DNA of 64,000 bases, taken from JAKVAV01 sp047632755. GTDB taxonomy: Bacteria > Bacteroidota > Bacteroidia > Flavobacteriales_D > Cryomorphaceae. This document shows, piece by piece, positions 8,674-16,383 of the stretch. A program made the position numbers and the translations under genes. Every line of letters begins with the position of its first letter. Position 1 is the stretch's first letter. The stretch spans positions 86,490-150,489 of the forward strand of contig JBLIDT010000006.1 in assembly GCA_047632755.1 (NCBI GenBank). Reading direction: 5' to 3'. The notes under the pieces were generated by a model, which saw only the letters and a list, made by a program, of their open reading frames with translations, ran no database searches and had not been told where the DNA came from.

Positions 8674-9435
8674 TTACTTCTCTGAGACAGTTTCTAGATT
8701 CCAAACCCGTTCTGTTACGGCATCGCCGTTTTTAAAGAAGAAAACACCTCCCCAGCTGTGGACGACTTTCTTGTACTCATCCCCTTTTCCTTCATGCACC
8801 ACTACACGTTTGGTGATGACCTTGTTTCCTTCTTCTGATACGGTTTCGGTGATTCCACTTGGAAATGTTTCAGCCAATTCCTCTCGGTAATCCTCTGTAG
8901 ACATAGTCTGAACATCACCTGATTCTGTTTGATTAGGCTGGGGTTGCTCGTTTTTGACTTTCTCTTTTTCACGCTGAGCCTCCATTTTCTGTCTTTCTTT
9001 TTCCTCCCACTTGTCTAAACGAGCTATCGTTTCTTTTTTAGTCTCAGGAAGTTTTTGCTCAGCTTCAGCTACTTCAGGCTCCTTTGGCTTTGGCTTTTCT
9101 TGTTTGATGTCTTCTTTCTCTGCTGCTCTAAGCATCTCCAAGGTGTCTTTCATAGAGAGTTCAATGTCCGTTATTTTCACTTTTGGGTAGACATTGTAAG
9201 GACGAACTTCCGCTGCTTTTTCATAGCTGCGAATGGCTTTGAGGTAGTGCCTGTCAGAAAACATGTCATGACCTGTGCTCATGTACTGCTGAAATTCAAC
9301 ATCGGTTGCGGCTTCTATTTTCTCGTTTTCAGCAATGCGAGTGCGCTCTTTTCCCGAAAGGTTTTTTAAATCTTTTTGAGCATTGGCAATTCCAAAAATG
9401 AATAAGCTCGAGAGGATGAGAAGGAGTAATTTCAT
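8674..9435 (-). CDS. Secreted Glu/Lys-rich protein with TPR-like segment
   Basis: A 253-residue protein with a clear signal peptide (MKLLLLILSSLFIFGIANA-Q). Residues about 50-90 (GHDMFSDRHYLKAIRSYEKAAEVRP) look like one tetratricopeptide-type helical repeat. The middle (about 100-170) is a highly charged Lys/Glu/Pro/Gln segment likely to be extended or coiled. The C-terminus has EEGNKVITKRVVVHEGKGDEYKKVVHSWGG and VFFFKNG, a module I have seen at the end of other Bacteroidota envelope proteins. No specific function can be given. Its start overlaps the stop of the upstream membrane-protein gene by 4 bases. Confidence 0.7.
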   Translation of the reverse strand: MKLLLLILSSLFIFGIANAQKDLKNLSGKERTRIAENEKIEAATDVEFQQYMSTGHDMFSDRHYLKAIRSYEKAAEVRPYNVYPKVKITDIELSMKDTLEMLRAAEKEDIKQEKPKPKEPEVAEAEQKLPETKKETIARLDKWEEKERQKMEAQREKEKVKNEQPQPNQTESGDVQTMSTEDYREELAETFPSGITETVSEEGNKVITKRVVVHEGKGDEYKKVVHSWGGVFFFKNGDAVTERVWNLETVSEK

Positions 9436-9836
9436 ATCAATTTTTTGACTGTATGGTCTTCTTGTCTTTGATCGATGGGTTCTCTTGCAATGATAAACAC
9501 ATAAATCAGGGCACCTAGTGTATAGGCCAGAATATCAAACGGATCGCTGACAAAGTTCGTGCCTTCATTTGGCAGTAGCCATTCAAATACGATGGATGAG
9601 TACACAACGGCAATGGCAACTTCTTTCTTGTTTATAGCAAAGGAAAAATTGAAAAGCGATTTCACGATTTTGACAGAAGTGATGAGGATGGGAATAAACA
9701 GAATGTCCCCACCATAGAAATGTAAAGCTTTTGGGCCAAATTCACTTTCCCTAATGCAGCGAATAGCCAGGTAGAGAAAAATCATGAGTAGGAAAAACCT
9801 CCTCTCCCTTATCCCGATATCAGAGCGATGAGCCAT
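9432..9836 (-). CDS. Small VanZ-like membrane protein
   Basis: A 134-residue integral membrane protein with about four hydrophobic segments. Near the C-terminus NFVSDPFDILAYTLGALIYVF resembles the end of VanZ-like proteins (D-P-x-D-I-L-A-Y-x-x-G). Function unknown. The 4-base overlap (ATGA) with the downstream charged secreted protein and the 28-base overlap with the upstream zinc-ribbon protein indicate a translationally coupled three-gene unit. Confidence 0.6.
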   Translation of the reverse strand: MAHRSDIGIRERRFFLLMIFLYLAIRCIRESEFGPKALHFYGGDILFIPILITSVKIVKSLFNFSFAINKKEVAIAVVYSSIVFEWLLPNEGTNFVSDPFDILAYTLGALIYVFIIAREPIDQRQEDHTVKKLI

Positions 9837-10114
9837 ATAAAAAATGAAAGAGTACCCATGTAAATCGTGAATGCAATATTCAACACGCGGAAGGACACTT
9901 TATGAATAGGTTTTTCAGACTCCTGAAGTCGGCGAAGGTGTTTTTCAAATTTTGTTTCGGAGAGGATTTTCTGCTCTCTTTTTCTGCGCTCCCTTTCAAC
10001 CTTTTCTTCTTTTGACTTAAGCAAGGGGTCGAGGGTAGCGTCACAAAAAACACAGTACTTTTCGGTAGAGTCAGTCCACTTTCCGCAATCATGGCATTTC
10101 CTTTGATTTGTCAC
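9809..10114 (-). CDS. Zinc-ribbon protein with C-terminal membrane anchor
   Basis: A 101-residue protein. The N-terminus has a CHDCGKW...YCVFC zinc-ribbon-like Cys4 (Cys8/11 and Cys21/24 approximately). A very basic Lys/Arg/Glu helix follows (residues about 33-70), and the last ~25 residues are hydrophobic and probably span the membrane. The start lies 1 base downstream of the oxyR stop, so it is probably read with oxyR. No known family is assigned. Confidence 0.6.
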   Translation of the reverse strand: MTNQRKCHDCGKWTDSTEKYCVFCDATLDPLLKSKEEKVERERRKREQKILSETKFEKHLRRLQESEKPIHKVSFRVLNIAFTIYMGTLSFFIWLIALISG

Positions 10115-10115
10115 T

Positions 10116-11081
10116 TTAGCCTGCTAACTTTTTGTCAGCCTTAGGGCTAACCACTGATTCTTCTTGTGGCGATAAGAGCTTTTGAGGCACTTGTCCTTGG
10201 ATCTCCTCCGCGAGTATGTCGATGATGCTAATTTTCAGTTGAACTTTGCTGTAGATCATGCTTATTTCTCGGGTCGGTTGAGGGTGCTCTATAGGTTTGA
10301 TGAATTGCTTTTCTTCTTCTCCTAAATCAAGCGCCATTAAATAAGGCAATAACGTCATACCGAATCCATTGTTGGCGAGTCGGATGAGCGTTTCGAAATT
10401 GCCACTTTGAAATTCGAGTGTTTTGTGTGCGCTGTTGTCGTCAGGAAAAGCTGATGCGCAAAGATTGATCACGCTGTCTCTAAAGCAGTGTCCGTTTTTA
10501 AGAAGGAGCATGTCGTTTAACCTCAATTCTGAATGAAGTACAAAATCCTCATTTTCCAGACGGTGCCCTTTTGGCACATAGGCCATGAATGGTTCGTAAT
10601 AAAGAGGTTTTTCGATTATTCCCGATTTGACCAATGGAGTGGCAAGAATGCCTGCATCAATTTGGTCGCGATCCAGTTTTTCTAAGATCTGTTCGGTCTG
10701 CAGTTCTTCGATTTTCAGCTCAATTTCTGGATACTTATCCATGACTACACGAAGAAAACGAGGAAGTAAATTGGTGCTAACCGTTGGTATGATTCCCAGT
10801 CTGAATTCTCCTGAAACCTGCCCCTTGCTTCCCTTCACCAACTCTTCAATACGCTTTGCTTCTTGCATTGTAGTGCGCGCTTGCTTAATAATTTGCGCTC
10901 CAATTATTGTTGGCTCTACAGGGTGCTTACTTCGATCAAAGATTAATATATCGAGCTCTTTCTCTAGCTTATTGATCTGCATGCTCAGCGTAGGCTGAGT
11001 CACGAAGCAACTTTCTGCGGCAGCAGCAAAATGGCGATAGGTATCTACGGCAAGAACATATTTGAGCTGAGTAAGGGTCAT
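10116..11081 (-). CDS. oxyR: LysR-family hydrogen peroxide sensor OxyR
   Basis: A 321-residue LysR-type regulator that senses peroxide through a disulfide and activates antioxidant genes. The N-terminal helix-turn-helix (QLKYVLAVDTYRHFAAAAESCFVTQPTLS...) matches OxyR. The redox pair is visible in GHCFRDSVINLC: Cys199 and Cys208, the same numbers as in E. coli OxyR. A C-terminal extension of about 20 residues (Ser/Lys-rich) follows the ligand-binding domain. It is divergent from a lipoprotein gene. A possible -7 element (TAGCTTTG on the minus strand, 11122-11115) lies about 35 bases upstream. No catalase or dps gene is adjacent. Confidence 0.93.
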   Translation of the reverse strand: MTLTQLKYVLAVDTYRHFAAAAESCFVTQPTLSMQINKLEKELDILIFDRSKHPVEPTIIGAQIIKQARTTMQEAKRIEELVKGSKGQVSGEFRLGIIPTVSTNLLPRFLRVVMDKYPEIELKIEELQTEQILEKLDRDQIDAGILATPLVKSGIIEKPLYYEPFMAYVPKGHRLENEDFVLHSELRLNDMLLLKNGHCFRDSVINLCASAFPDDNSAHKTLEFQSGNFETLIRLANNGFGMTLLPYLMALDLGEEEKQFIKPIEHPQPTREISMIYSKVQLKISIIDILAEEIQGQVPQKLLSPQEESVVSPKADKKLAG

Positions 11082-11114
11082 TGGAGTTATCTATAAAGAG
11101 TGAATTCTTATCGA

Positions 11115-11122
11115 CAAAGCTA
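11115..11122 (-). promoter_or_regulatory. Possible -7 element for oxyR
   Basis: On the minus strand the sequence reads TAGCTTTG, a match to the Bacteroidota -7 consensus TAnnTTTG, 34 bases before the oxyR ATG. No convincing -33 TTTG is seen at the usual spacing, so the call is tentative. Confidence 0.35.
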
Positions 11123-11197
11123 TAACATCCAAAACACCTGTGAAACCAAATTGAATCAAATTAGTATAACAAGTTGAATCGCAAAAGACCATTTACA

Positions 11198-11881
11198 ATG
11201 CAGTTAAAATTTTACGTACCGATTTTCGCTATTCTGTTACTGACTTCATGTATCAAAGACCCTAAACAAGAAGGATGTACTGACCCAATTGCAGTAAATT
11301 ACGACCCAAGCGCTTTGAAAGAAGATGGCAGTTGTCAATTCAATCAAGCAGAACAAATCATCTGGCAGGCTGGGCTTTTCGGCGGTTGGAACGGAGATTT
11401 GATTGAGGGCGCATACAGCTTGAACGTTTGCGAAGGTGTGATCGAAGTGATGGAAGAAGCTAGAGATTCTGCTAGCGTATTGGAAACATTGTACCTAGGC
11501 ACTGGCGCGGAGTTCACTCATCGCTCCTATTTTACGCTTATCAATGAGCAAGATGCCCGCGATTTTGTAGAAGGCAGTTTGCGATTTGACGTTCGTGTAA
11601 CCGATACGGAAAAAGGCTCACCCGATTTTATCAAACTTTTTATCAGCGGTAAAATTGCTGATGATGGAAGTTGTCAGCCCTACCGAAGAAGCGAGTATGT
11701 AGAAATTTCTACTCAGTCATTCAACGATTCCACATTCACTCCTGTGCAGGTAACAATAAGAGAGTTCGAGCAAATAATGATGGCTCGTGTTCAAGTCGTT
11801 TGCGGTATGGAATTCGAAGGTGAGCGAAGTACAGGTATCGAAATTGATAACCTTCGTTGGGTGGCTAATGACGTGAATTAA
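11198..11881 (+). CDS. Secreted lipoprotein with Cys-containing N-terminal motif, function unknown
   Basis: A 227-residue lipoprotein: signal MQLKFYVPIFAILLLTSC with the lipobox Cys at 18. Immediately after comes GCTDPIAVNYDPSALKE..GSC, a short Cys-bounded motif common near the start of Bacteroidota surface proteins. The rest (about 160 residues) is probably a beta-sandwich. The ATG at 11198 is preferred over an in-frame TTG at 11174 because it begins the signal peptide. It is divergent from oxyR and converges on the Spy-like gene, overlapping it by 4 bases at the 3' end. Confidence 0.7.
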   Translation: MQLKFYVPIFAILLLTSCIKDPKQEGCTDPIAVNYDPSALKEDGSCQFNQAEQIIWQAGLFGGWNGDLIEGAYSLNVCEGVIEVMEEARDSASVLETLYLGTGAEFTHRSYFTLINEQDARDFVEGSLRFDVRVTDTEKGSPDFIKLFISGKIADDGSCQPYRRSEYVEISTQSFNDSTFTPVQVTIREFEQIMMARVQVVCGMEFEGERSTGIEIDNLRWVANDVN

Positions 11882-12243
11882 TCCGTCACTGAGCTTTTAA
11901 ATTCCTCTTGCTGTTTAGCCAGTTTTTCTACAAGCTTTTCTTGCATTACTACTCTTTGATCCTCGTTAAGGACACTTAAAATTTGCTTGTCCGTTGATAC
12001 ATCTATATGGTCAAGTTTCCTTTTTAGTGATTCAATCTCAGTTAGAACTATTTCGTTCTTTTTAATTTTTTCTCCCAGCAGTTGGGTGATTTGATAAAGT
12101 TGTTCACCAGAAAGATTTAGCTCTTTGTGGTATATTTTCATTTCTTCTTGCACGGCTGCGTTGGCTCGATTATCGGCTTCTTGAGAAAATCCAATTACCG
12201 AAAGACAAAGAGTTAAGAGGGTAAGGCCAATATTGATTTTCAT
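11878..12243 (-). CDS. Spy/CpxP-like periplasmic protein
   Basis: A 121-residue exported protein (signal MKINIGLTLLTLCLSVIGFSQ). The mature part is almost entirely helical with two LTxxQ-like motifs: LNLSGEQLYQIT (about 43-54) and LNEDQRVVMQEKL (about 93-105). This resembles the Spy/CpxP family of small periplasmic chaperones or metal-stress sensors. It lies 12 bases downstream of the haem/copper monooxygenase-like gene and is the last gene of that operon. Confidence 0.6.
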   Translation of the reverse strand: MKINIGLTLLTLCLSVIGFSQEADNRANAAVQEEMKIYHKELNLSGEQLYQITQLLGEKIKKNEIVLTEIESLKRKLDHIDVSTDKQILSVLNEDQRVVMQEKLVEKLAKQQEEFKSSVTD

Positions 12244-12255
12244 AATCAGTTTTGT

Positions 12256-13647
12256 TTATAGAGCAATCTGTTCGTCTCCTTTTTGATAAGGCATGTAATT
12301 TATGAAAAACTGAAACATCTCGTCCGTTGTCTTCATGTTTTCTCCCGCTTCACTCAAAGTTCTAGGAGGTGAATTGGGATTAAAGGGATTTTCAATGGTG
12401 TTGTCAAAAATAGCAACTACCTCAATCGTATAACCTTTCGGAATGACCAATACTTTCTCGTAAGTATAAAAGTACTGCCACCTAAAGTCCCATTCGGGAA
12501 TCCGAATCAACGGAATCGTATCATCCTTATTTTCTGAATAGGCATAGGCCGTAAATTCTCTTCCCAGCAAATGCATGTGAGGATTAACCGTTAACACCGA
12601 CATGGTGTCAGGTATTCTATACTTCGTTTTAAAGGTGCTGACTTTGCCTGCTGGTAAAATGAACTCGGGTTCAATCTTTGTGATTCCCTGCGTGCCCATG
12701 TGCAGCTCTGATACAGGCCTTTCAGGTCGCTTTTCAGCGAAATAGATTTCGATTTGACTGTAGTCGAAAGTGTCTAAAGCCGAAGGGCCGTAGTGCAATG
12801 TGTTCAGCAAAAACGCAGCATTCTCATTTATGAATAGACCTCCGATACCGTCTGGGTATTGCAATGCTTCTACTCCCGGTAAATAGTTGAATGCCGAAAC
12901 CCTCATGGCTGGGTAGGAGCCATTATCATTGGCAATTTCCATTTGCCGATAAGCTTCCAATGAATTCACTTTTTCGGCATCAATAATCCACTTGCCTTGG
13001 CTCGGATTCTTCTTTAGTTCATTGTCATAATTGATAAGGTGACCATTGACGTGATGCACCAATTGCTTGTTTCCCGGTTTAAAATGAATGGCTTTGATGA
13101 CAGTATCTCGCGGGAGCTTGATTGGGATTTTAGCTATTCTGAAAATGTCTAGATTTTCCCCAGGTATCCATACCGTATCGGCATACGAAAAGACCAAGTC
13201 GGGCTTCGTCGGATTTTCAGCGGTAAAGATTTCTGGTTCAGGGATAGATTCAGTTTTAATTCCTTCGGGCGCGCCTTGATCAATCCAGTTGATCAGTGTC
13301 AATTTCTCTGTAGCAGAAAGGATTTTTTCGCCTTTGAAACGGCTGAATTCTGGGTCTGCTGGCCACGGCGGCATGTAACCGTCAGCTACAACTTGGCGAA
13401 TCGTTTTGGTTCTCTTTTTAACATCCGAAAAATCGGTTAGAGAGAAGGGGCCAGCACCCTCTTGGTGGTGGCAAGGCGTGCAGTTATTGAATATGATCGG
13501 CGCGGCATTTTCCCAGAAGGTCAATTCTTCAGTTATCTCAGCCGTATGAACTGGAGCATCAGATGGAGTGGGTTCCGTTTTTTCAGGAGCAGAGCTGCAT
13601 GAAGCCAATCCAATCAAAATCAGAAGAACTGCTATTCTATAAAACAT
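12256..13647 (-). CDS. Lipoprotein with cytochrome c domain fused to copper type II monooxygenase-like domain
   Basis: A 463-residue lipoprotein (lipobox near Cys17). Residues about 45-125 form a small cytochrome c-like domain with one haem site, C56-TP-C59-H60, and a candidate axial Met in GYMPPWP. From about residue 165 a PHM/DBH-like copper-binding fold is suggested by KQLVHHVNGH and NPHMHLLGREF, the His-rich motifs that bind the copper ions of ascorbate-dependent monooxygenases. The substrate is unknown. The gene overlaps the redoxin gene by 16 bases and precedes a Spy-like gene. Confidence 0.75.
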   Translation of the reverse strand: MFYRIAVLLILIGLASCSSAPEKTEPTPSDAPVHTAEITEELTFWENAAPIIFNNCTPCHHQEGAGPFSLTDFSDVKKRTKTIRQVVADGYMPPWPADPEFSRFKGEKILSATEKLTLINWIDQGAPEGIKTESIPEPEIFTAENPTKPDLVFSYADTVWIPGENLDIFRIAKIPIKLPRDTVIKAIHFKPGNKQLVHHVNGHLINYDNELKKNPSQGKWIIDAEKVNSLEAYRQMEIANDNGSYPAMRVSAFNYLPGVEALQYPDGIGGLFINENAAFLLNTLHYGPSALDTFDYSQIEIYFAEKRPERPVSELHMGTQGITKIEPEFILPAGKVSTFKTKYRIPDTMSVLTVNPHMHLLGREFTAYAYSENKDDTIPLIRIPEWDFRWQYFYTYEKVLVIPKGYTIEVVAIFDNTIENPFNPNSPPRTLSEAGENMKTTDEMFQFFINYMPYQKGDEQIAL

Positions 13648-14192
13648 CCTACTGCTTTTGTTTTTTTCGGGTTGATTTCTTCTCCGTCCAAATGGGCGGA
13701 AAGCGCATTTTCGAGGTGACGTTCAGTAATTTTCAGTCGTTTTTTCCCCAAAGAAATAGCCCAATTGTCGATGGCTCCCTGATACAATGCCTCGCTATTC
13801 CTGTTAATCACTAAAACCTCCGGTGTTGTCGTCGCTTCATAATGATTGGCGAGCGAAAACTCGGGATCGAGTATAACGGGCAAATTCAAATTATACTTGA
13901 TTAAAAAGCCCTCTATTTCGGAATCAGAGTAATACAGCCCACTTACGACGCCATAGAAAGCAACATCCTTCTCTTCGAAGTCCTCTTGAATTCGGTCAAT
14001 AGTAACGCTGTAATTTTGGCATAGTGGGCATTCGGGCGATAAAAAGAAGAGAACGGTAGAGAAGTGATTCACCAATACGGTGTCTAATCTTACTTCCGTT
14101 TTGTCAAGCATTGCGAATTTCTGACCAAGGGGAGATTTCTTCCCACAGGAACCTAAGATTAGCATTATCAAAATTATTGCCGCCTGACGCAT
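13632..14192 (-). CDS. Redoxin/thioredoxin-like lipoprotein
   Basis: A 186-residue lipoprotein (signal to about Cys16). The thioredoxin-like domain has the active-site pair C55-PL-C58 in LSPECPLCQNY and a later TTTPEVLVI, where the residue before the conserved cis-Pro is Thr. This resembles AhpC/TSA-type redoxins of the extracytoplasmic side. It is first in an operon with a cytochrome/copper oxygenase-like lipoprotein, suggesting it serves redox or metal maintenance of that partner; that link is inference. Confidence 0.8.
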   Translation of the reverse strand: MRQAAIILIMLILGSCGKKSPLGQKFAMLDKTEVRLDTVLVNHFSTVLFFLSPECPLCQNYSVTIDRIQEDFEEKDVAFYGVVSGLYYSDSEIEGFLIKYNLNLPVILDPEFSLANHYEATTTPEVLVINRNSEALYQGAIDNWAISLGKKRLKITERHLENALSAHLDGEEINPKKTKAVGCFIE

Positions 14193-14256
14193 GGTGTAAA
14201 ATTAACAATCGTCAATCGGTTCTCGAACGATCGTAAAATTTCTATTTTGCGCCTTC

Positions 14257-16212
14257 ATGACTGTTTGGATAAAATCACTTCTTTTCTCGGCCATTGCTAT
14301 TTTTTCCTCTCTGGTTGTCTCTGCTCAGGACGAGAGCATCTTTACTAAGGATGATTTTTCAGTCGAACTTCCTCATTTAATTGTTGATGGTTTAGAGTCT
14401 TCGGGAACGCTTATTTGCAATGACTTAGATAAACTCTATCTCCTTGGGAATAGTGCGCAGGTATTAATCAATGGAGAAAGGACAACCTTAAGTTTTCAAG
14501 ACGGCAAGGCCGAATTTATAATGTCCTTTGATCGAAACGAACCGATGTCGATTAAAGTCGGTGGCTTTACTTCAGTAAAAGAAATAACACCGATGCCCTT
14601 GTGGTTATCCGTTATTCCGCCATTGCTTGTAATTGCTTTGGCGCTCGCATTCAAGGAAGTAGTGAGTAGTCTGATAGCAGGCATATTCGCTGGAGCAATC
14701 ATTGTAGCTCATTTTTCCACCGACTCAGCCGGATTTTTAACAGGACTTCTATCGGCCATTGACACTTATATCGTGCAGGCAATGGTCGATTCAGGTCACG
14801 TATCCGTAATTCTTTTCTCAACGATAATTGGCGGGATAGTCGCCGTTATTTCCAAAAATGGCGGGATGCAAGCGGTTGTCGACAAAATTTCTAGAAAGGC
14901 AAATAGCCCCAAGTCAGGGCAGCTCGCTACTTGGTTTTTAGGAATAGGAATTTTCTTCGATGATTACGCGAATACTTTAGTGGTTGGAAATACCATGAGG
15001 CCTTTAACCGATCGATTAAAAATCTCTCGTGAGAAGCTAAGCTATATCGTAGACTCCACCGCCGCCCCCATAGCGGCAATTGCGCTTATCACCACTTGGA
15101 TTGGCGCCGAATTGGGCTATATCCAATCGGCTCTCGATCAGATCAACTCGGGCTCAGTTATGATTGAAGCAAGTCCCTACATCATTTTTCTCGGCTCGTT
15201 GAAGTATTCGTTCTACCCAATTTTCGCGCTGGTTTTCATGTTGATCCTCATTCTGAGAAACAGAGATTTTGGCCCGATGTATAAAGCAGAGGTGAAGGCC
15301 AGAGAATTTGGAGTTAACTCAGCTGCACCTGGTGAATCAGCCGTTGATTTGGAGGAATTTGCACCTCAAGAAGGGATCAAGTTAAATATGTGGAATGCCA
15401 TTATTCCGATTTTGGTGGTAATCTTAGGAACAGTTGCTGGGCTTCTTTATACTGGTATTGATGCTGACCCGTCGGCTTGGAGTTCAAGTGAACTGCCGTT
15501 TGGTAGAAAGCTCTCTACCGTAATTGGAAACTCTGATAGTTACAAGGCTTTGCTTTGGTCGTCCACTTTCGGGTTGATCGTCGCCATTCTTCTTTCAACT
15601 TTGAGAAGGACTCTTACGTTTAGTGATTCGATTTTGGCATCAATAGAAGGATTTAAGACCATGGTTCCCGCCATTGTCATCTTGATTTTAGCATGGAGTT
15701 TGGCTGCTTTGACTGATCAAATGCACACCGCTGATTATCTCGCAGGCTTGGCCGAGGGCCGATTGGCCATTTGGGCATTGCCAGCAGTTACTTTTTTGCT
15801 TTCGGCAGTGGTTGCGTTTTCTACGGGTTCCTCTTGGGGTACGATGGCGATTATTTATCCCATTATGCTGCCTCTGGCTTGGGCGCTCTCCCTTGAGAGT
15901 GGAATGGAAGCAGCCTTGGCAATGGAGATTTTCTTAAACACGACTTCTTGTGTGCTGGCAGGAGCCGTTCTTGGAGACCATTGCTCGCCCATTAGCGATA
16001 CCACTATTTTGAGTTCCCTCGCAACTCGATGTGATCATTTGCAGCATGTCAAGACACAAATGCCTTATGCTTTGACGGTTGGATTGGTCGCCGTAATATT
16101 TACCACATTGTCCGCCTTGTTTTCTGTTCCGTGGTTGCTCAATTATTTAATCGGTATTGCTTTGTTATACCTCGTCGTTTCCCTTTTGGGAAAGAAGGTG
16201 ACGGCTGACTAG
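14257..16212 (+). CDS. nhaC: NhaC-family Na+/H+ antiporter with N-terminal extracytoplasmic domain
   Basis: A 651-residue protein. The core from about residue 110 has roughly a dozen membrane segments and matches the NhaC family: FDDYANTLVVGNTMRPLTDR, DSTAAPIAAIALITTWIGAELG, FSTGSSWGTMAI and GAVLGDHCSPISDTT. These conserved Asp/Ser/Thr blocks are the likely ion pathway. Unusually, residues 1-23 are a signal peptide (ending VVSAQ) followed by ~85 residues that look like a small beta-sandwich, placing an extra domain in the periplasm before the first core helix. The specific ion preference is not visible. Confidence 0.88.
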   Translation: MTVWIKSLLFSAIAIFSSLVVSAQDESIFTKDDFSVELPHLIVDGLESSGTLICNDLDKLYLLGNSAQVLINGERTTLSFQDGKAEFIMSFDRNEPMSIKVGGFTSVKEITPMPLWLSVIPPLLVIALALAFKEVVSSLIAGIFAGAIIVAHFSTDSAGFLTGLLSAIDTYIVQAMVDSGHVSVILFSTIIGGIVAVISKNGGMQAVVDKISRKANSPKSGQLATWFLGIGIFFDDYANTLVVGNTMRPLTDRLKISREKLSYIVDSTAAPIAAIALITTWIGAELGYIQSALDQINSGSVMIEASPYIIFLGSLKYSFYPIFALVFMLILILRNRDFGPMYKAEVKAREFGVNSAAPGESAVDLEEFAPQEGIKLNMWNAIIPILVVILGTVAGLLYTGIDADPSAWSSSELPFGRKLSTVIGNSDSYKALLWSSTFGLIVAILLSTLRRTLTFSDSILASIEGFKTMVPAIVILILAWSLAALTDQMHTADYLAGLAEGRLAIWALPAVTFLLSAVVAFSTGSSWGTMAIIYPIMLPLAWALSLESGMEAALAMEIFLNTTSCVLAGAVLGDHCSPISDTTILSSLATRCDHLQHVKTQMPYALTVGLVAVIFTTLSALFSVPWLLNYLIGIALLYLVVSLLGKKVTAD

Positions 16213-16220
16213 TCTTCTTT

Positions 16221-16365
16221 TAGTGTCTATCTATAAAGTCGACTACCTTCTTTGTCTGATCAATAGTCCCTTCGGCTTGGCTCAGGAAAGGGCATTGACC
16301 AATGTCAACTGCTTAGTTTACAGAACTGCGTGCAAGTTGCTATCGAACTATCTATTTCAAACTAC
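16221..16365. repeat. Dispersed palindromic intergenic repeat, copy C
   Basis: Related to copies A and B. The left end TAGTGTCTATCTATAAAGTC matches copy A at 16 of 20 bases. The tip is TTGAC-CAAT-GTCAA (near 16297-16310), as in copy B. The right part aligns ungapped with copy B over 52 bases with 36 identities by my count. A second hairpin (CCCTT ... AAGGG) is inserted in the left arm. It lies between the convergent nhaC and RND genes, so it may also end both transcripts. Confidence 0.7.
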
Positions 16366-16383
16366 CCTACAAATTAACAGACT

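Noticed and set aside
8549..8890. Plus-strand open frame of 113 codons
   Set aside because: Begins in repeat copy A and continues antisense to the secreted Glu/Lys-rich protein gene.
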